From UBA10649 sp037130755 (GTDB lineage Bacteria > Actinomycetota > Actinomycetes > S36-B12): DNA of 64,000 nt. The notes below the pieces were generated by a model. It saw only the letters and a list, made by a program, of their open reading frames with translations, had not been told where the DNA came from and did no database searches. Positions 57,186 to 64,000 of this stretch are shown here, piece by piece (position 1 is the first letter of the stretch; each line of letters begins with the position of its first letter). The position numbers and the translations under genes are program-made. Location of the stretch: contig JBAXSI010000014.1 of assembly GCA_037130755.1 (NCBI GenBank), positions 7,737-71,736 of the forward strand, written 5' to 3'.

Positions 57186-58118
57186 GTGAATACCAACGTT
57201 CCGGATCAGCTGCGGCTTCTCGCGCTGATCGACCGGACCGGCACGCTCGCGGGAGCGGCCGACCTCCTCGGCATCACACCCGCGGCTGCGACCCAGCGTC
57301 TTGCTAAGGCCGAGCAGGATTGGGGCACCACGCTGGTAATCCGCGGCCCACGTGGCGCGGCCCTGAGTCCCGCCGGAAGGATCCTCGCGCCCCACGGGGA
57401 ACTGGTCGACGCCGAAGCCCTCCATGCCAAGGAGACCTTCGACGCGTTTCGCGGCCACGCCTCCCGACGGCTGCGCATCGGCGCCTTCCAAGCCGCTGCC
57501 CTGCACCTGCTTCCGCCGGCGCTCACTGCACTGCGCCACCGACACTCTGACGCGGACCTGTCCGTCGTCGACATTCCCTCCGATCGAGCCGTACAGGCCG
57601 TCGCGGCAGGCGACCTCGATCTTGCGGTGCTCGCTTCCTACGGTGTCTCGCCAGCCTCGGATCCCGGTGTGGCCGTGCACCACCTGCTTCGCGACCCTCT
57701 GGTCGTTGTCCTGCCCGACGATCATCCGCTGGCGCAGGGGCCCACCCGTCCGCTAAGGCTCCGACAACTGAGCGACGAAACATGGGTGCTCATCCGTGCG
57801 GGTCACGTGGCAAGACAGCAGTTCGACCGCGCGGTCGAAGCTGCAGGGTTCACGCCGCATGTGAGATTCGAGACCGAGTCGTACGACGTGGCCCAGGCGC
57901 TCGTGGGAACAGGTATCGGTATCGCCCTCGTGTCTCTCCTTGCTTTGAGCGACGCCCCGGGCACCAACCACCGGCCCTTGCGCGCGCCCGCCCTCCATCG
58001 CGACATCCACGTGGCGATTCCCGCGGACACCTCGCTTGCCCCGCTCACGGAGGCCTTCTTGGAGTTGTTGCGCGACGTCAGTCGCCAGGTCAACGACACC
58101 TCACCGAGGAATCACTGA
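57186..58118 (+). CDS. LysR-family transcriptional regulator
   Basis: A 310-residue regulator. N-terminal HTH in LLALIDRTGTLAGAADLLGITPAAATQRLAKAE, then a LysR substrate-binding domain with LRIGAFQAAALHLLPPAL, DLDLAVLASYG and VVVLPDDHPLA. GTG 57186 begins right at the conserved HTH region. Likely activates the divergent LysE-type exporter when the exported amino acid accumulates. Confidence 0.92.
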   Translation: MNTNVPDQLRLLALIDRTGTLAGAADLLGITPAAATQRLAKAEQDWGTTLVIRGPRGAALSPAGRILAPHGELVDAEALHAKETFDAFRGHASRRLRIGAFQAAALHLLPPALTALRHRHSDADLSVVDIPSDRAVQAVAAGDLDLAVLASYGVSPASDPGVAVHHLLRDPLVVVLPDDHPLAQGPTRPLRLRQLSDETWVLIRAGHVARQQFDRAVEAAGFTPHVRFETESYDVAQALVGTGIGIALVSLLALSDAPGTNHRPLRAPALHRDIHVAIPADTSLAPLTEAFLELLRDVSRQVNDTSPRNH

Positions 58119-58249
58119 GACGCGAGGATCTGGTGCCCACTGGCAGCACCCCTACTTGCACTGAGTGCACCTGCTCGCACTGGACGGGTGACGGTTGGGG
58201 CTAGCCGTGGGGCTAGCTTCCGGCCCTTCGGGCGCCGAGATCGGCTCTT

Positions 58250-58287
58250 GGACCCTCGCACCACCGATGCGTTGGTGCGAGGAGTCC
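58250..58287. terminator. Bidirectional hairpin terminator between lysR and TMEM175 genes
   Basis: Stem of 14 bp with a single bulged A (GGAC and CCTCGCACCA paired with their complements) and a 9-nt loop, between two convergent genes. No T-tract. Confidence 0.75.
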
Positions 58288-58348
58288 TTCCTGGCCGAGG
58301 CGTCTCAAGGCGACGGCTCGTGCATCCGTTAGCTGCTCGCCGAGGGGA

Positions 58349-59020
58349 TCAAGTCAGTGTTGGCTGGTGAGACTTGGGTGACCGCTCGAGGCCGTCTGAG
58401 AGGACGTAGTAGAAGACCGGCAGGGCGAGGAAGAGTGCCACGGCCACGAGTGGGTTCCAGTAGTAGCCGATGAGGGCTCCGACAAGGGTGGTGCTGATCC
58501 CTACTACGGAGCCAAGGCGGTCGCCCTTGAATCCGTCGGCGTGGGTGGGGTCCTTCAGGAGGTCAGGGTTGGTGGCAAGGACGTGGAAGAGCAGCCCCCA
58601 GGTGACGGCTCCCAAGCCGGTCACGATTGCGTAGAGAACGATCTCCTGCCGGCCACCATCGCCGCCCTCGGTCCCGCTGAGTGAGGAAGCGAGGGTCGCG
58701 GTGACCCACGGGACCATCGTGATGCTGGCGAGTACGAGCAGGTTGGCGCCGTTGAGGGCGCGTGTCTGTAGGGCGACGCGTCGGAAGACGTTGTGATGGT
58801 TGGTCCAGGCGACCCCGATGAACACGAAGGACGCCGCGAACGCCAGCAAGGTGGGCCATTCGACACTGAGCGCCTGGGCGAGGGTGGTGTCGGGCGGGTC
58901 GGCGTGGATGCGTGCGAGGTCCAGAGCGAGCAGCGTGATGGCGACGGCGAAGACTCCGTCGCTGAAGGCCTCGGTGCGGCCGACGCCTGTCGGTTCACCT
59001 CGTCGTGGTCTGAGCATCAA
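58349..59020 (-). CDS. TMEM175-family (DUF1211) membrane protein, putative potassium channel (second)
   Basis: A 223-residue protein with six transmembrane segments. The first helix has the complete motif EAFSDGVFAVAITLLALDL, whose FSD and small residues line the K+ pore in bacterial TMEM175 tetramers. WTNHHNVFR follows helix three, as in the copy at 5904-6482 (WNNHHHLL). Its start overlaps the stop of an upstream MarR gene (ATGA). Confidence 0.9.
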   Translation of the reverse strand: MMLRPRRGEPTGVGRTEAFSDGVFAVAITLLALDLARIHADPPDTTLAQALSVEWPTLLAFAASFVFIGVAWTNHHNVFRRVALQTRALNGANLLVLASITMVPWVTATLASSLSGTEGGDGGRQEIVLYAIVTGLGAVTWGLLFHVLATNPDLLKDPTHADGFKGDRLGSVVGISTTLVGALIGYYWNPLVAVALFLALPVFYYVLSDGLERSPKSHQPTLT

Positions 59021-59496
59021 CTGCCTCCGTCATTCGTTGGGTCGCGGTGCTGCGCCGCATAGAGGTGGTCGAAGGCGTCACCGACGGCAGGGAGATCCTT
59101 GCGGGGTACATAGTCGAGAAAGTGCGAGCGCACGGACGCCACGTGCACCGGACCCATCCGGTCGCACAGCTTCTCCCCCGCCCTGGTGATGACGGCGTGG
59201 ACGAGGCGGCGGTCGTCGTCGCAGCGCCGTCGCTCGGCCAGTCCCTTCTTCTCCAGTCGCTTCACCCGGTAGGTGATGACGCTGGCCTCAGTGCCGAACT
59301 GGCCGGCGAGGTGCCCCATGGTCAGGCCGTCGGGGCTGTTACGGAGCATGAGCAGGATGCCGTGGTCCAGCAATGTCACGTCGAAGGCGTCGCGCAGGTC
59401 TCGGTCCAGGGCGGCGAACATGTGCATCCCCGCCACGACGAGGGAATGCCAGGCGGCCATCTCGGTCTTGTCGAGCCAGCGGGGTTCGGTTGCCAT
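59017..59496 (-). CDS. MarR-family transcriptional regulator (third)
   Basis: A 159-residue MarR protein. Recognition region LTMGHLAGQFGTEASVITYRVKRLEKKGLA, wing RRCDDDRRLVHAVITRAG. It is the first gene of a two-gene operon with the TMEM175-like channel. TAGGGT (59503-59508, minus) ends 6 nt before ATG, so its mRNA may be leaderless. The inverted repeat at 59512-59533 is a likely operator. Confidence 0.9.
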   Translation of the reverse strand: MATEPRWLDKTEMAAWHSLVVAGMHMFAALDRDLRDAFDVTLLDHGILLMLRNSPDGLTMGHLAGQFGTEASVITYRVKRLEKKGLAERRRCDDDRRLVHAVITRAGEKLCDRMGPVHVASVRSHFLDYVPRKDLPAVGDAFDHLYAAQHRDPTNDGGS

Positions 59497-59511
59497 GACG
59501 GCACCCTACAT

Positions 59512-59533
59512 GATCCTTGCAATCTGAAGGATC
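59512..59533. promoter_or_regulatory. Candidate MarR operator GATCCTT-N8-AAGGATC
   Basis: Perfect 7-bp inverted repeat just upstream of the marR -10 box. Its right half belongs to a 14-bp direct repeat AATCTGAAGGATCG found at 59521-59534 and again at 59552-59565 (31 nt apart), in front of the divergent gene at 59582. Confidence 0.7.
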
Positions 59534-59581
59534 GTGTGATTGGGTACTTCAAATCTGAAGGATCGACCTCAAGGAGTTCCC

Positions 59582-59875
59582 ATGGCAGCACTGCAAATCG
59601 TCCGCTTCCGCACCAATCCCGACGTCGCCGAGGCCGACATCGTGGCGATCAACGAGCGCTTCCAGCGCGAGATCGCGCCTGAGCTCCCTGGCCTTGAGCG
59701 ACGAGAGGCCACCCGCACCGCCGACGGAGGCTGGGTGCTCGTCCTGCGCTACGTCGACATGGAGACCGCCACGGCTCCGCCCGCCGACCACGGCATGGAG
59801 ATCGCCGGCGCGCTCATGTCCATGATCGACATGTCCACCATGTCCGCCGAGTTCCTCGACGTCGTCAGCGAATAG
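59582..59875 (+). CDS. Small ferredoxin-like-fold protein (antibiotic biosynthesis monooxygenase/Dabb-like)
   Basis: A 97-residue protein: ALQIVRFRTNPDVAEADIVAINERF, then PELPGLERREATRTADGGWVLVLRYVD. The beta-alpha-beta pattern and length fit dimeric ABM or stress-responsive Dabb proteins. Reaction is unknown. It is divergent from the MarR gene and carries a copy of the repeat upstream, so it is probably part of that regulon. CAAGGAG precedes ATG. Confidence 0.7.
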   Translation: MAALQIVRFRTNPDVAEADIVAINERFQREIAPELPGLERREATRTADGGWVLVLRYVDMETATAPPADHGMEIAGALMSMIDMSTMSAEFLDVVSE

Positions 59876-59888
59876 CTGGCTAGCGGCT

Positions 59889-59923
59889 CGAGGGGCCCGT
59901 GGTCCTCCACCGCAGGCCCCTCG
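59889..59923 (+). terminator. Hairpin terminator after the small ABM/Dabb-like gene
   Basis: Perfect 9-bp stem CGAGGGGCC/GGCCCCTCG with an inner GTGG/CCAC pairing, starting 13 nt after the stop. No T-tract. Confidence 0.75.
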
Positions 59924-60043
59924 CATCCTCTGAACTGCCCGTGGCCTCGCCCCTAGTCGCGAGCGGAGCGAAACATCGCATCCCCGCCTCCGACCTTTGG
60001 CTCAACCGGCAGCGCGGCAGGGTGCGCGGGATAGCGTGAGGGC

Positions 60044-61054
60044 ATGCGCGTTGGACTGCTTGCCTACGGGGCCATAGGCCATGAGCACAACCTTGCCGTT
60101 CAGGCGACCGACGGACTCGAGCTGACGGCTGTCTGCGACACCAACCCGGAGCGCGTTGCGGCCGCCCTCGCGCTCGCTCCCGACGCCGTCGCGTTCGCGG
60201 ATGCGACACGGATGCTCGACTCGGGGATCGTCGACCTGGTCGTGGTCTCCACGCCGCCGAACACGCACTACGAGTGGGCCAAGGCGGCCCTGGCTCGCGG
60301 CATCCACGTGGTGCTCGAGAAGCCGATGGCGCTGACGGTGGGGCAGTGCGACGAGCTCATCGACCTGGCCGCCACGGCTGGCCTCACACTCGTTGTCTAT
60401 CAGAACCGGCGTTTCGACCGGGACTTCGTCACGTTGCGAAGGCTCATCCGAGAGGACGCCATCGGCGACGTCTTCCACTACGACAGCTTCGTCGGCGGCT
60501 ACTCCCGACCATGCGACTACTGGCACACGGATGCCACGGTTTCGGGTGGCGCGATCTTTGACTGGGGCTCGCACTTCATCGACCAGATCCTGAACGTCTT
60601 CGACCAGCCGATCGCGCACGTGTCCGGGATCAACCACAAGCGGCACTGGCTGCATGTCACGAACGCCGACCACGCCACCGTCACCATCACCTTCGTGGAT
60701 GGGACCCAGGCCACCTTCACCTATTCGGACCTCAGCGCCGCGCGCAAGCCGAAGTACCACGTGCTGGGCACCCGGGGAGCCATCGTGGGCGACTGGGATC
60801 CGGCGGGCGAGCCTGCGGTGGCCGACCTCCCTGCGCTCATCCACCTCGCCGGGATCGACGGGGCTCGCAGTGACGTCGCGCTCGACTCCGTCCATGCGTA
60901 CGAGTTCCACCGGGAGCTCTCGGCGCATCTGGCCACGGGTGCGCCGATGCAGGTCAGCACGCGACAGTCGCGCGACGTGGTCGCCGTGATGGAGGCGGCT
61001 GAGGAGTCGGCACTCGACCAGGGTCGCCCCGTGGATCCTGCCATCAAGCGCTGA
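60044..61054 (+). CDS. Gfo/Idh/MocA-family oxidoreductase (first)
   Basis: A 336-residue NAD(P)-dependent sugar/inositol-type dehydrogenase. Rossmann start VGLLAYGAIGHEHNLAV, VVSTPPNTHYEWAKAAL, and the catalytic EKPMAL motif (Lys). The C-terminal domain contains WGSHFIDQILNVF with the His typical of the active site. Substrate is unknown. It forms a pair with the next gene, 10 nt downstream. Confidence 0.92.
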   Translation: MRVGLLAYGAIGHEHNLAVQATDGLELTAVCDTNPERVAAALALAPDAVAFADATRMLDSGIVDLVVVSTPPNTHYEWAKAALARGIHVVLEKPMALTVGQCDELIDLAATAGLTLVVYQNRRFDRDFVTLRRLIREDAIGDVFHYDSFVGGYSRPCDYWHTDATVSGGAIFDWGSHFIDQILNVFDQPIAHVSGINHKRHWLHVTNADHATVTITFVDGTQATFTYSDLSAARKPKYHVLGTRGAIVGDWDPAGEPAVADLPALIHLAGIDGARSDVALDSVHAYEFHRELSAHLATGAPMQVSTRQSRDVVAVMEAAEESALDQGRPVDPAIKR

Positions 61055-61064
61055 GGGACAGGCG

Positions 61065-62003
61065 ATGCGCGACGTCGGTTGGGGGGTGCTCGGAGCGGGC
61101 TGGCTGGTGACGCGTGCAACCGGCGAGGCCCTGCGCAGCGCGGTCGGGGCTCGCGTCGTGGCCGCGGGAGCGCGCGATCTGGATCGAGCCCGCAGCGTCG
61201 GCGCCGTCCGTTCGTACGACTCGTACCGTGCCGTCATCGAGGACCCCGACGTCGAGGCGGTCTACGTCTGCCTGGCCAACGACGCTCACCTGCCGATGAT
61301 CCGCATGTGCATCGAGGCGGGGAAGCACGTCCTGTGCGAGAAGCCCCTTGTGCTCTCAGCCGCCGATGCCGAGTCGGTGTTCGGGCAGGCCACGGAGGCA
61401 GGTGTGATTCTCGTGGAGGCCACCTGGTCGCGCTGGCACCCGCGCATGCGGCGCATCGTTGAGCTCGTGTCGGACGGCGCGATCGGCGACATCCAGTCAT
61501 TCCTCGGCACCTTCACCGGGATGGGCCCGGCACCGGACAACTACCGGACCAATCCCAACATGGGCGGCGGGGCTCTGTACGACGTGGGCGTCTACCCCTT
61601 GCATGCGATGCTCGCCTGCCTGCCCGACGTCGAGGAGTTCCGCACCCTCGAACTGGAGCAGTTGCGCAGCGACCGTGGCATCGACCTGACGACGAAGGCG
61701 GCGCTGTCGTGGGGCGCTGGCACCCGCGCCACCATCGTCGCGTCGTTCGTGATGCCGGAGTCGCAGCGTCTGGTGATCCGCGGCACGGGCGGGGAGATTC
61801 GCGTGGAGGACGACCAGGCCTTCACGTCGTGGCGCACGCCGAGCGGACTGTGGATCGACGGGCGCATCGAGTCGTTCCCCGCCACGGACGCCTACCGGGT
61901 GATGTTCGAGGAAGTCAGTGCCAGCATCCGAGGGGAAGGCGGCTGGGTGCTACCGGCGCGGGATTCCGTCCGGGTGGCACGCGCCGTCGACGCCTTGCGA
62001 TAG
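61065..62003 (+). CDS. Gfo/Idh/MocA-family oxidoreductase (second)
   Basis: A 312-residue dehydrogenase of the same family but diverged. WGVLGAGWLVTRATGEAL, VYVCLANDAHLPMIRMC, CEKPLVL with the catalytic Lys, and GGGALYDVGVYPLHAML in the place of the active-site His motif. AGGGACAGG precedes ATG, just after the first enzyme's stop. The two could act on consecutive or related sugar substrates. A recombinase remnant follows almost directly. Confidence 0.92.
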   Translation: MRDVGWGVLGAGWLVTRATGEALRSAVGARVVAAGARDLDRARSVGAVRSYDSYRAVIEDPDVEAVYVCLANDAHLPMIRMCIEAGKHVLCEKPLVLSAADAESVFGQATEAGVILVEATWSRWHPRMRRIVELVSDGAIGDIQSFLGTFTGMGPAPDNYRTNPNMGGGALYDVGVYPLHAMLACLPDVEEFRTLELEQLRSDRGIDLTTKAALSWGAGTRATIVASFVMPESQRLVIRGTGGEIRVEDDQAFTSWRTPSGLWIDGRIESFPATDAYRVMFEEVSASIRGEGGWVLPARDSVRVARAVDALR

Positions 62004-62007
62004 CGAT

Positions 62008-62229
62008 CGCATCCGCCACCGGGACACCCGCACCACCGAGAAGTACTACACGCGCGCCATGAGCGAGAGGGCCCACAACCCCGACCGCGCCAAGCTCCGC
62101 CTCAAGCCCGAACTCTCGCTGTCGGAGCGGGTCGAGGAGCTGTGGCGCATCTGGGCTGCCAAGCACCCGCGGGCGGCTGCCTGCGTCACCTCGGCCAACA
62201 AGGGGCCAGGCTCAGAATCGGTGCTGTAG
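62008..62229 (+). pseudogene. Tyrosine recombinase/integrase C-terminal remnant
   Basis: Only the end of a phage-type integrase remains: HRDTRTTEKYYTRAM contains the family HxxxxTTxxYY motif with the nucleophilic Tyr, followed by a charged helical tail (LSLSERVEELWRIW). The rest of the catalytic domain is missing, and the frame upstream belongs to the dehydrogenase gene in another phase. It marks an old mobile-element boundary. Confidence 0.6.
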
Positions 62230-62294
62230 TCATGAACCGGAGGCCATACGAGTCCACGGGTGTGATGACGTCGGCGAGGACTGCTGCGTCGTGG

Positions 62295-62402
62295 CTACCC
62301 TGCCTTGCGTACGTATTCCTCGAGGGCCTCGCGCGCTAGGGCCGAGACGGTCATCCCCTTGCGCTTTGCGACGGATTCGGCCCCGGGGCAGATCCGGGGC
62401 AT
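62295..62402 (-). CDS. Short ribbon-helix-helix-like ORF downstream of relE
   Basis: A 35-residue frame, 10 nt after the toxin stop. It ends in AKRKGMTVSALAREALEEYV, which resembles the second half of CopG/RHH antitoxins. The beta strand and first helix are lacking, so it is probably a remnant of an antitoxin gene. Confidence 0.4.
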   Translation of the reverse strand: MPRICPGAESVAKRKGMTVSALAREALEEYVRKAG

Positions 62403-62412
62403 GTCGAGATGC

Positions 62413-62676
62413 TCACCGGTAGATCTCGCGTCGATGACCGATCCGGACGACGTGGACCAGGAGCACAGCGTCGAGGACCTCGTAGACGATCCGGTAGTCG
62501 CCGACGCGAACCCGGTAGACCGAGTCCTCGCCCTGCATCGCGACGCAGTTCGGCGGCCGAGGGTTGTCGGCCAGCAGATCCAGCGCCGCCCGGATCCGCT
62601 GCTGCTCGCGGCGCTGCAATGCCGAGAGTGCCCGAGCGGCTCGCCGCGCGAGCCTGACCTCGTACATCGCGGTCAC
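62413..62676 (-). CDS. RelE/ParE-family toxin
   Basis: An 87-residue toxin of the RelE superfamily, likely an mRNA interferase: YEVRLARRAARALSALQRREQQRI, then PRPPNCVAMQGEDSVYRVRVGDYRIVYEV with the conserved RVGDYRIVY strand and a final RIGHRREIYR. GTG 62676 overlaps the antitoxin stop (GTGA). ATG 62667 is an alternative. Confidence 0.9.
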   Translation of the reverse strand: MTAMYEVRLARRAARALSALQRREQQRIRAALDLLADNPRPPNCVAMQGEDSVYRVRVGDYRIVYEVLDAVLLVHVVRIGHRREIYR

Positions 62677-62924
62677 GACAGGCCGAGATCGGCCTTGACC
62701 TGCTCCCACGGGATGTAGTCATCCTCATCTCGTGCCAGCGCAAGCTCAGCACGATCGAGGGCGTCCTCCGCGTCATCAAGGAGCTTCTCGAACACCACAG
62801 GATCGACGACCACGGCGACCGCGCGACCGCGCCTGGTCAGGTAGACCGGCTCACCCGTCCGCTGGGCGCTGTCGATCACCTCCGCCAAGTGCTCCCGGGC
62901 CTCGCTCACCGCCATCTCGGTCAT
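62673..62924 (-). CDS. Phd/YefM-family antitoxin
   Basis: An 83-residue antitoxin and repressor: AVSEAREHLAEVIDSAQRTGEPVYLTRRGRAVAVVV is the Phd/YefM DNA-binding fold, and the acidic tail (DDAEDALDRAELALARDEDD) wraps the toxin. ATG 62924 was chosen because the operator palindrome and -10 lie exactly before it. An upstream extension to 63008 is not conserved. Confidence 0.92.
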   Translation of the reverse strand: MTEMAVSEAREHLAEVIDSAQRTGEPVYLTRRGRAVAVVVDPVVFEKLLDDAEDALDRAELALARDEDDYIPWEQVKADLGLS

Positions 62925-62938
62925 GTACGAATCGTACA
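62924..62938. promoter_or_regulatory. Autoregulatory operator of the toxin-antitoxin operon
   Basis: Perfect 7-bp inverted repeat TGTACGA-A-TCGTACA covering the first base of the antitoxin start codon and the candidate -10 box TACGAT (62931-62936, minus), which ends 6 nt before ATG. This is the usual position for Phd/YefM autorepression. Confidence 0.75.
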
Positions 62939-62941
62939 ACA

Positions 62942-63513
62942 TGAGTCGCCGAACCCCGGACCGGCTGAGTCTGGCCGGCCGCAACCTCACTGCCAGCGGG
63001 TCAGTCACCAGTCGGCGCTGACGGATGTCTCCGAGCGGCGGCCACCGCCACCGGCATCTCCTCGCACAGTCCCAGCGGCCACCAGAAGCGGTACGTGCCC
63101 AGGCCCATCACCACCTATACGCCGCTGGGTTCACAGCGCCCTTCAAAGCCGTGTCCGACTTCAACTATGTGCAAATGACCCCGCGAGTCCCCGAAACCGC
63201 TGAAACGCCTAGAGAACTCGGCTCAACGAAACCCGTTCCTCTCATCACATGATGTTCAAGAAAACATCTCTCCCAGTGTGTGCGTGGACCGGAGGAAACC
63301 GGTCTCGCGACCGGGGCATTACCGGGGCATTCGGGGCTAGAAGACCGACGAAACGGACTCCTTGACGGGACCGGTGAATCGCCATAACCTGTTGCAGCGC
63401 AACAGTTTTCGGGCCGCGGGCCGCCTCGGGTGTGGTGTTTCACGACATATTTATCGCATGTCCCGCGTCATGCTTATCACGTGAGGGGTTGATCCCGGGC
63501 AGCGTTGCTCGGC
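62942..63513. other. 572-bp region without recognised gene
   Basis: No supported gene on either strand. It contains the hairpin at 63389-63405 and a 10-bp tandem duplication (CCGGGGCATT, 63311-63331 with one spacer base). Composition is slightly less GC-rich than the neighbours and fits mobile-element flank. Confidence 0.5.
63389..63405 (+). terminator. Hairpin followed by TTTT
   Basis: CTGTTGC-AGC-GCAACAG stem-loop followed directly by TTTT, the only hairpin with a T-run seen here. It could be an intrinsic terminator shielding the IS element, or part of an IS end. Confidence 0.45.
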
Positions 63514-64000
63514 ATGTCCAAGCAGCGGGTCATCGTCGAAGCGGTCCTGGCCGGCAAGTCACAGCGGGAGGTCGCCCGGGCCTACGGGATCTCCCAGCCG
63601 CGCCTGAACTACACCCTCAAGAAGTGGCTACGAGCGCGACCACCGGCGCAAGCACCGATCCCTGGGCAGGCGAACCCCGAACACCGCCTACACCGCCCGC
63701 GCCAAGGCCACCCCCGACCACGACCGATCCGGCCACTTCCGCATCCGTGACGACACCAGCGACGCCGGCGGCAAGGTCACCCTGAGACGCGGCGGACGCC
63801 TGCACCACATCAGCCTCGGCGTCGAGCACGCCCGCACCCACGTCCGGATGCTCGTCCACAACCTCGACGTCACCATCATCAACCGCGACACCGGCGAGAT
63901 CATCCGCGAACTGGTCCTCGACCCCGACAAGGACAACCAGCCCCTCGGCGTCAAACCCGGACCCCGCCCCGGCCACCGCTCAGGAGGCATGCCCAAGGGC
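63514..64000 (+). pseudogene. Internally deleted IS481-type transposase (continues past window edge)
   Basis: The N-terminal HTH is present (SKQRVIVEAVLAGKSQREVARAYGISQP, about 63514-63640). Then, in another frame from 63671, comes the C-terminal tail typical of this IS family (RTPNTAYTARAKATP, HFRIRDDTSDAGGKVTLRRG, TGEIIRELVLDP). The whole DDE catalytic core between is missing. The element cannot transpose by itself. Confidence 0.7.

Noticed and set aside
63311..63331. Tandem CCGGGGCATT as a CRISPR or origin-type repeat
   Set aside because: Only two units of 10 bases. No array or spacer structure.

Overview
The window is high-GC DNA with GTG starts, strong third-position GC bias, many 1-4 base gene overlaps (ATGA, GTGA, TGATG) and several starts that look leaderless. 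Together with the protein families seen (TetR, MarR and LysR regulators, DUF2252, GerW, DUF6069, an ECF sigma factor with a SnoaL-like tail, IS481-type transposase, a group 3b-type hydrogenase) it points to an Actinomycetota chromosome. I cannot name a genus. No rRNA, tRNA or CRISPR array was seen.

Layout. 1-4603: the 3' part of a large secreted pullulanase closed by a strong hairpin, then a small secreted protein. 4668-9401: ECF sigma factor, DUF1059 protein, TMEM175-like channel, YCII and DUF4231 proteins, glutaminase and a RibD/DHFR-fold reductase. 9467-16939: DEAD-box RNA helicase, acyl-CoA synthetase with divergent TetR regulator, DUF2252 protein with small membrane partner, and an AI-2E-type exporter. 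17263-17734: three overlapping or abutting very small ORFs. 17796-24090: a GGCT-like protein, then a tightly overlapping four-gene signalling cassette (GAF-GAF hybrid kinase, single receiver, receiver-adenylate cyclase, PGM1-like ATP-grasp peptide ligase).

24956-40632 is the metabolic core. On the minus strand an Fe-S-type HTH regulator overlaps narG and starts a narGHJI respiratory nitrate reductase operon, whose tail carries what looks like a moeA remnant. Divergently, two overlapping NarK-type nitrate/nitrite transporters are followed by a complete NAD(P)-linked [NiFe] hydrogenase operon (beta, a stand-alone cNMP-binding protein, gamma, small, large, maturation protease). The arrangement fits a facultative organism that respires nitrate and exchanges electrons between H2 and NAD(P)H when oxygen is scarce.

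40640-49284: two neighbouring MarR/NmrA-type modules with clear palindromic operators, an arylsulfatase with its radical-SAM maturase, an HD-domain protein and a GerW-like protein. 49375-53761: membrane and secreted proteins, including an unassigned secreted protein with an HECTH zinc-binding motif. 53912-61054 and on to 62003: class V aminotransferase, serine beta-lactamase-like hydrolase, LysE/LysR pair, TMEM175/MarR pair, a small ferredoxin-like-fold protein and two tandem Gfo/Idh/MocA dehydrogenases. 62008-64000 is decaying mobile-element territory: an integrase C-terminal remnant, a Phd/RelE toxin-antitoxin pair with its operator over the start codon, and an internally deleted IS481-type transposase at the window edge.
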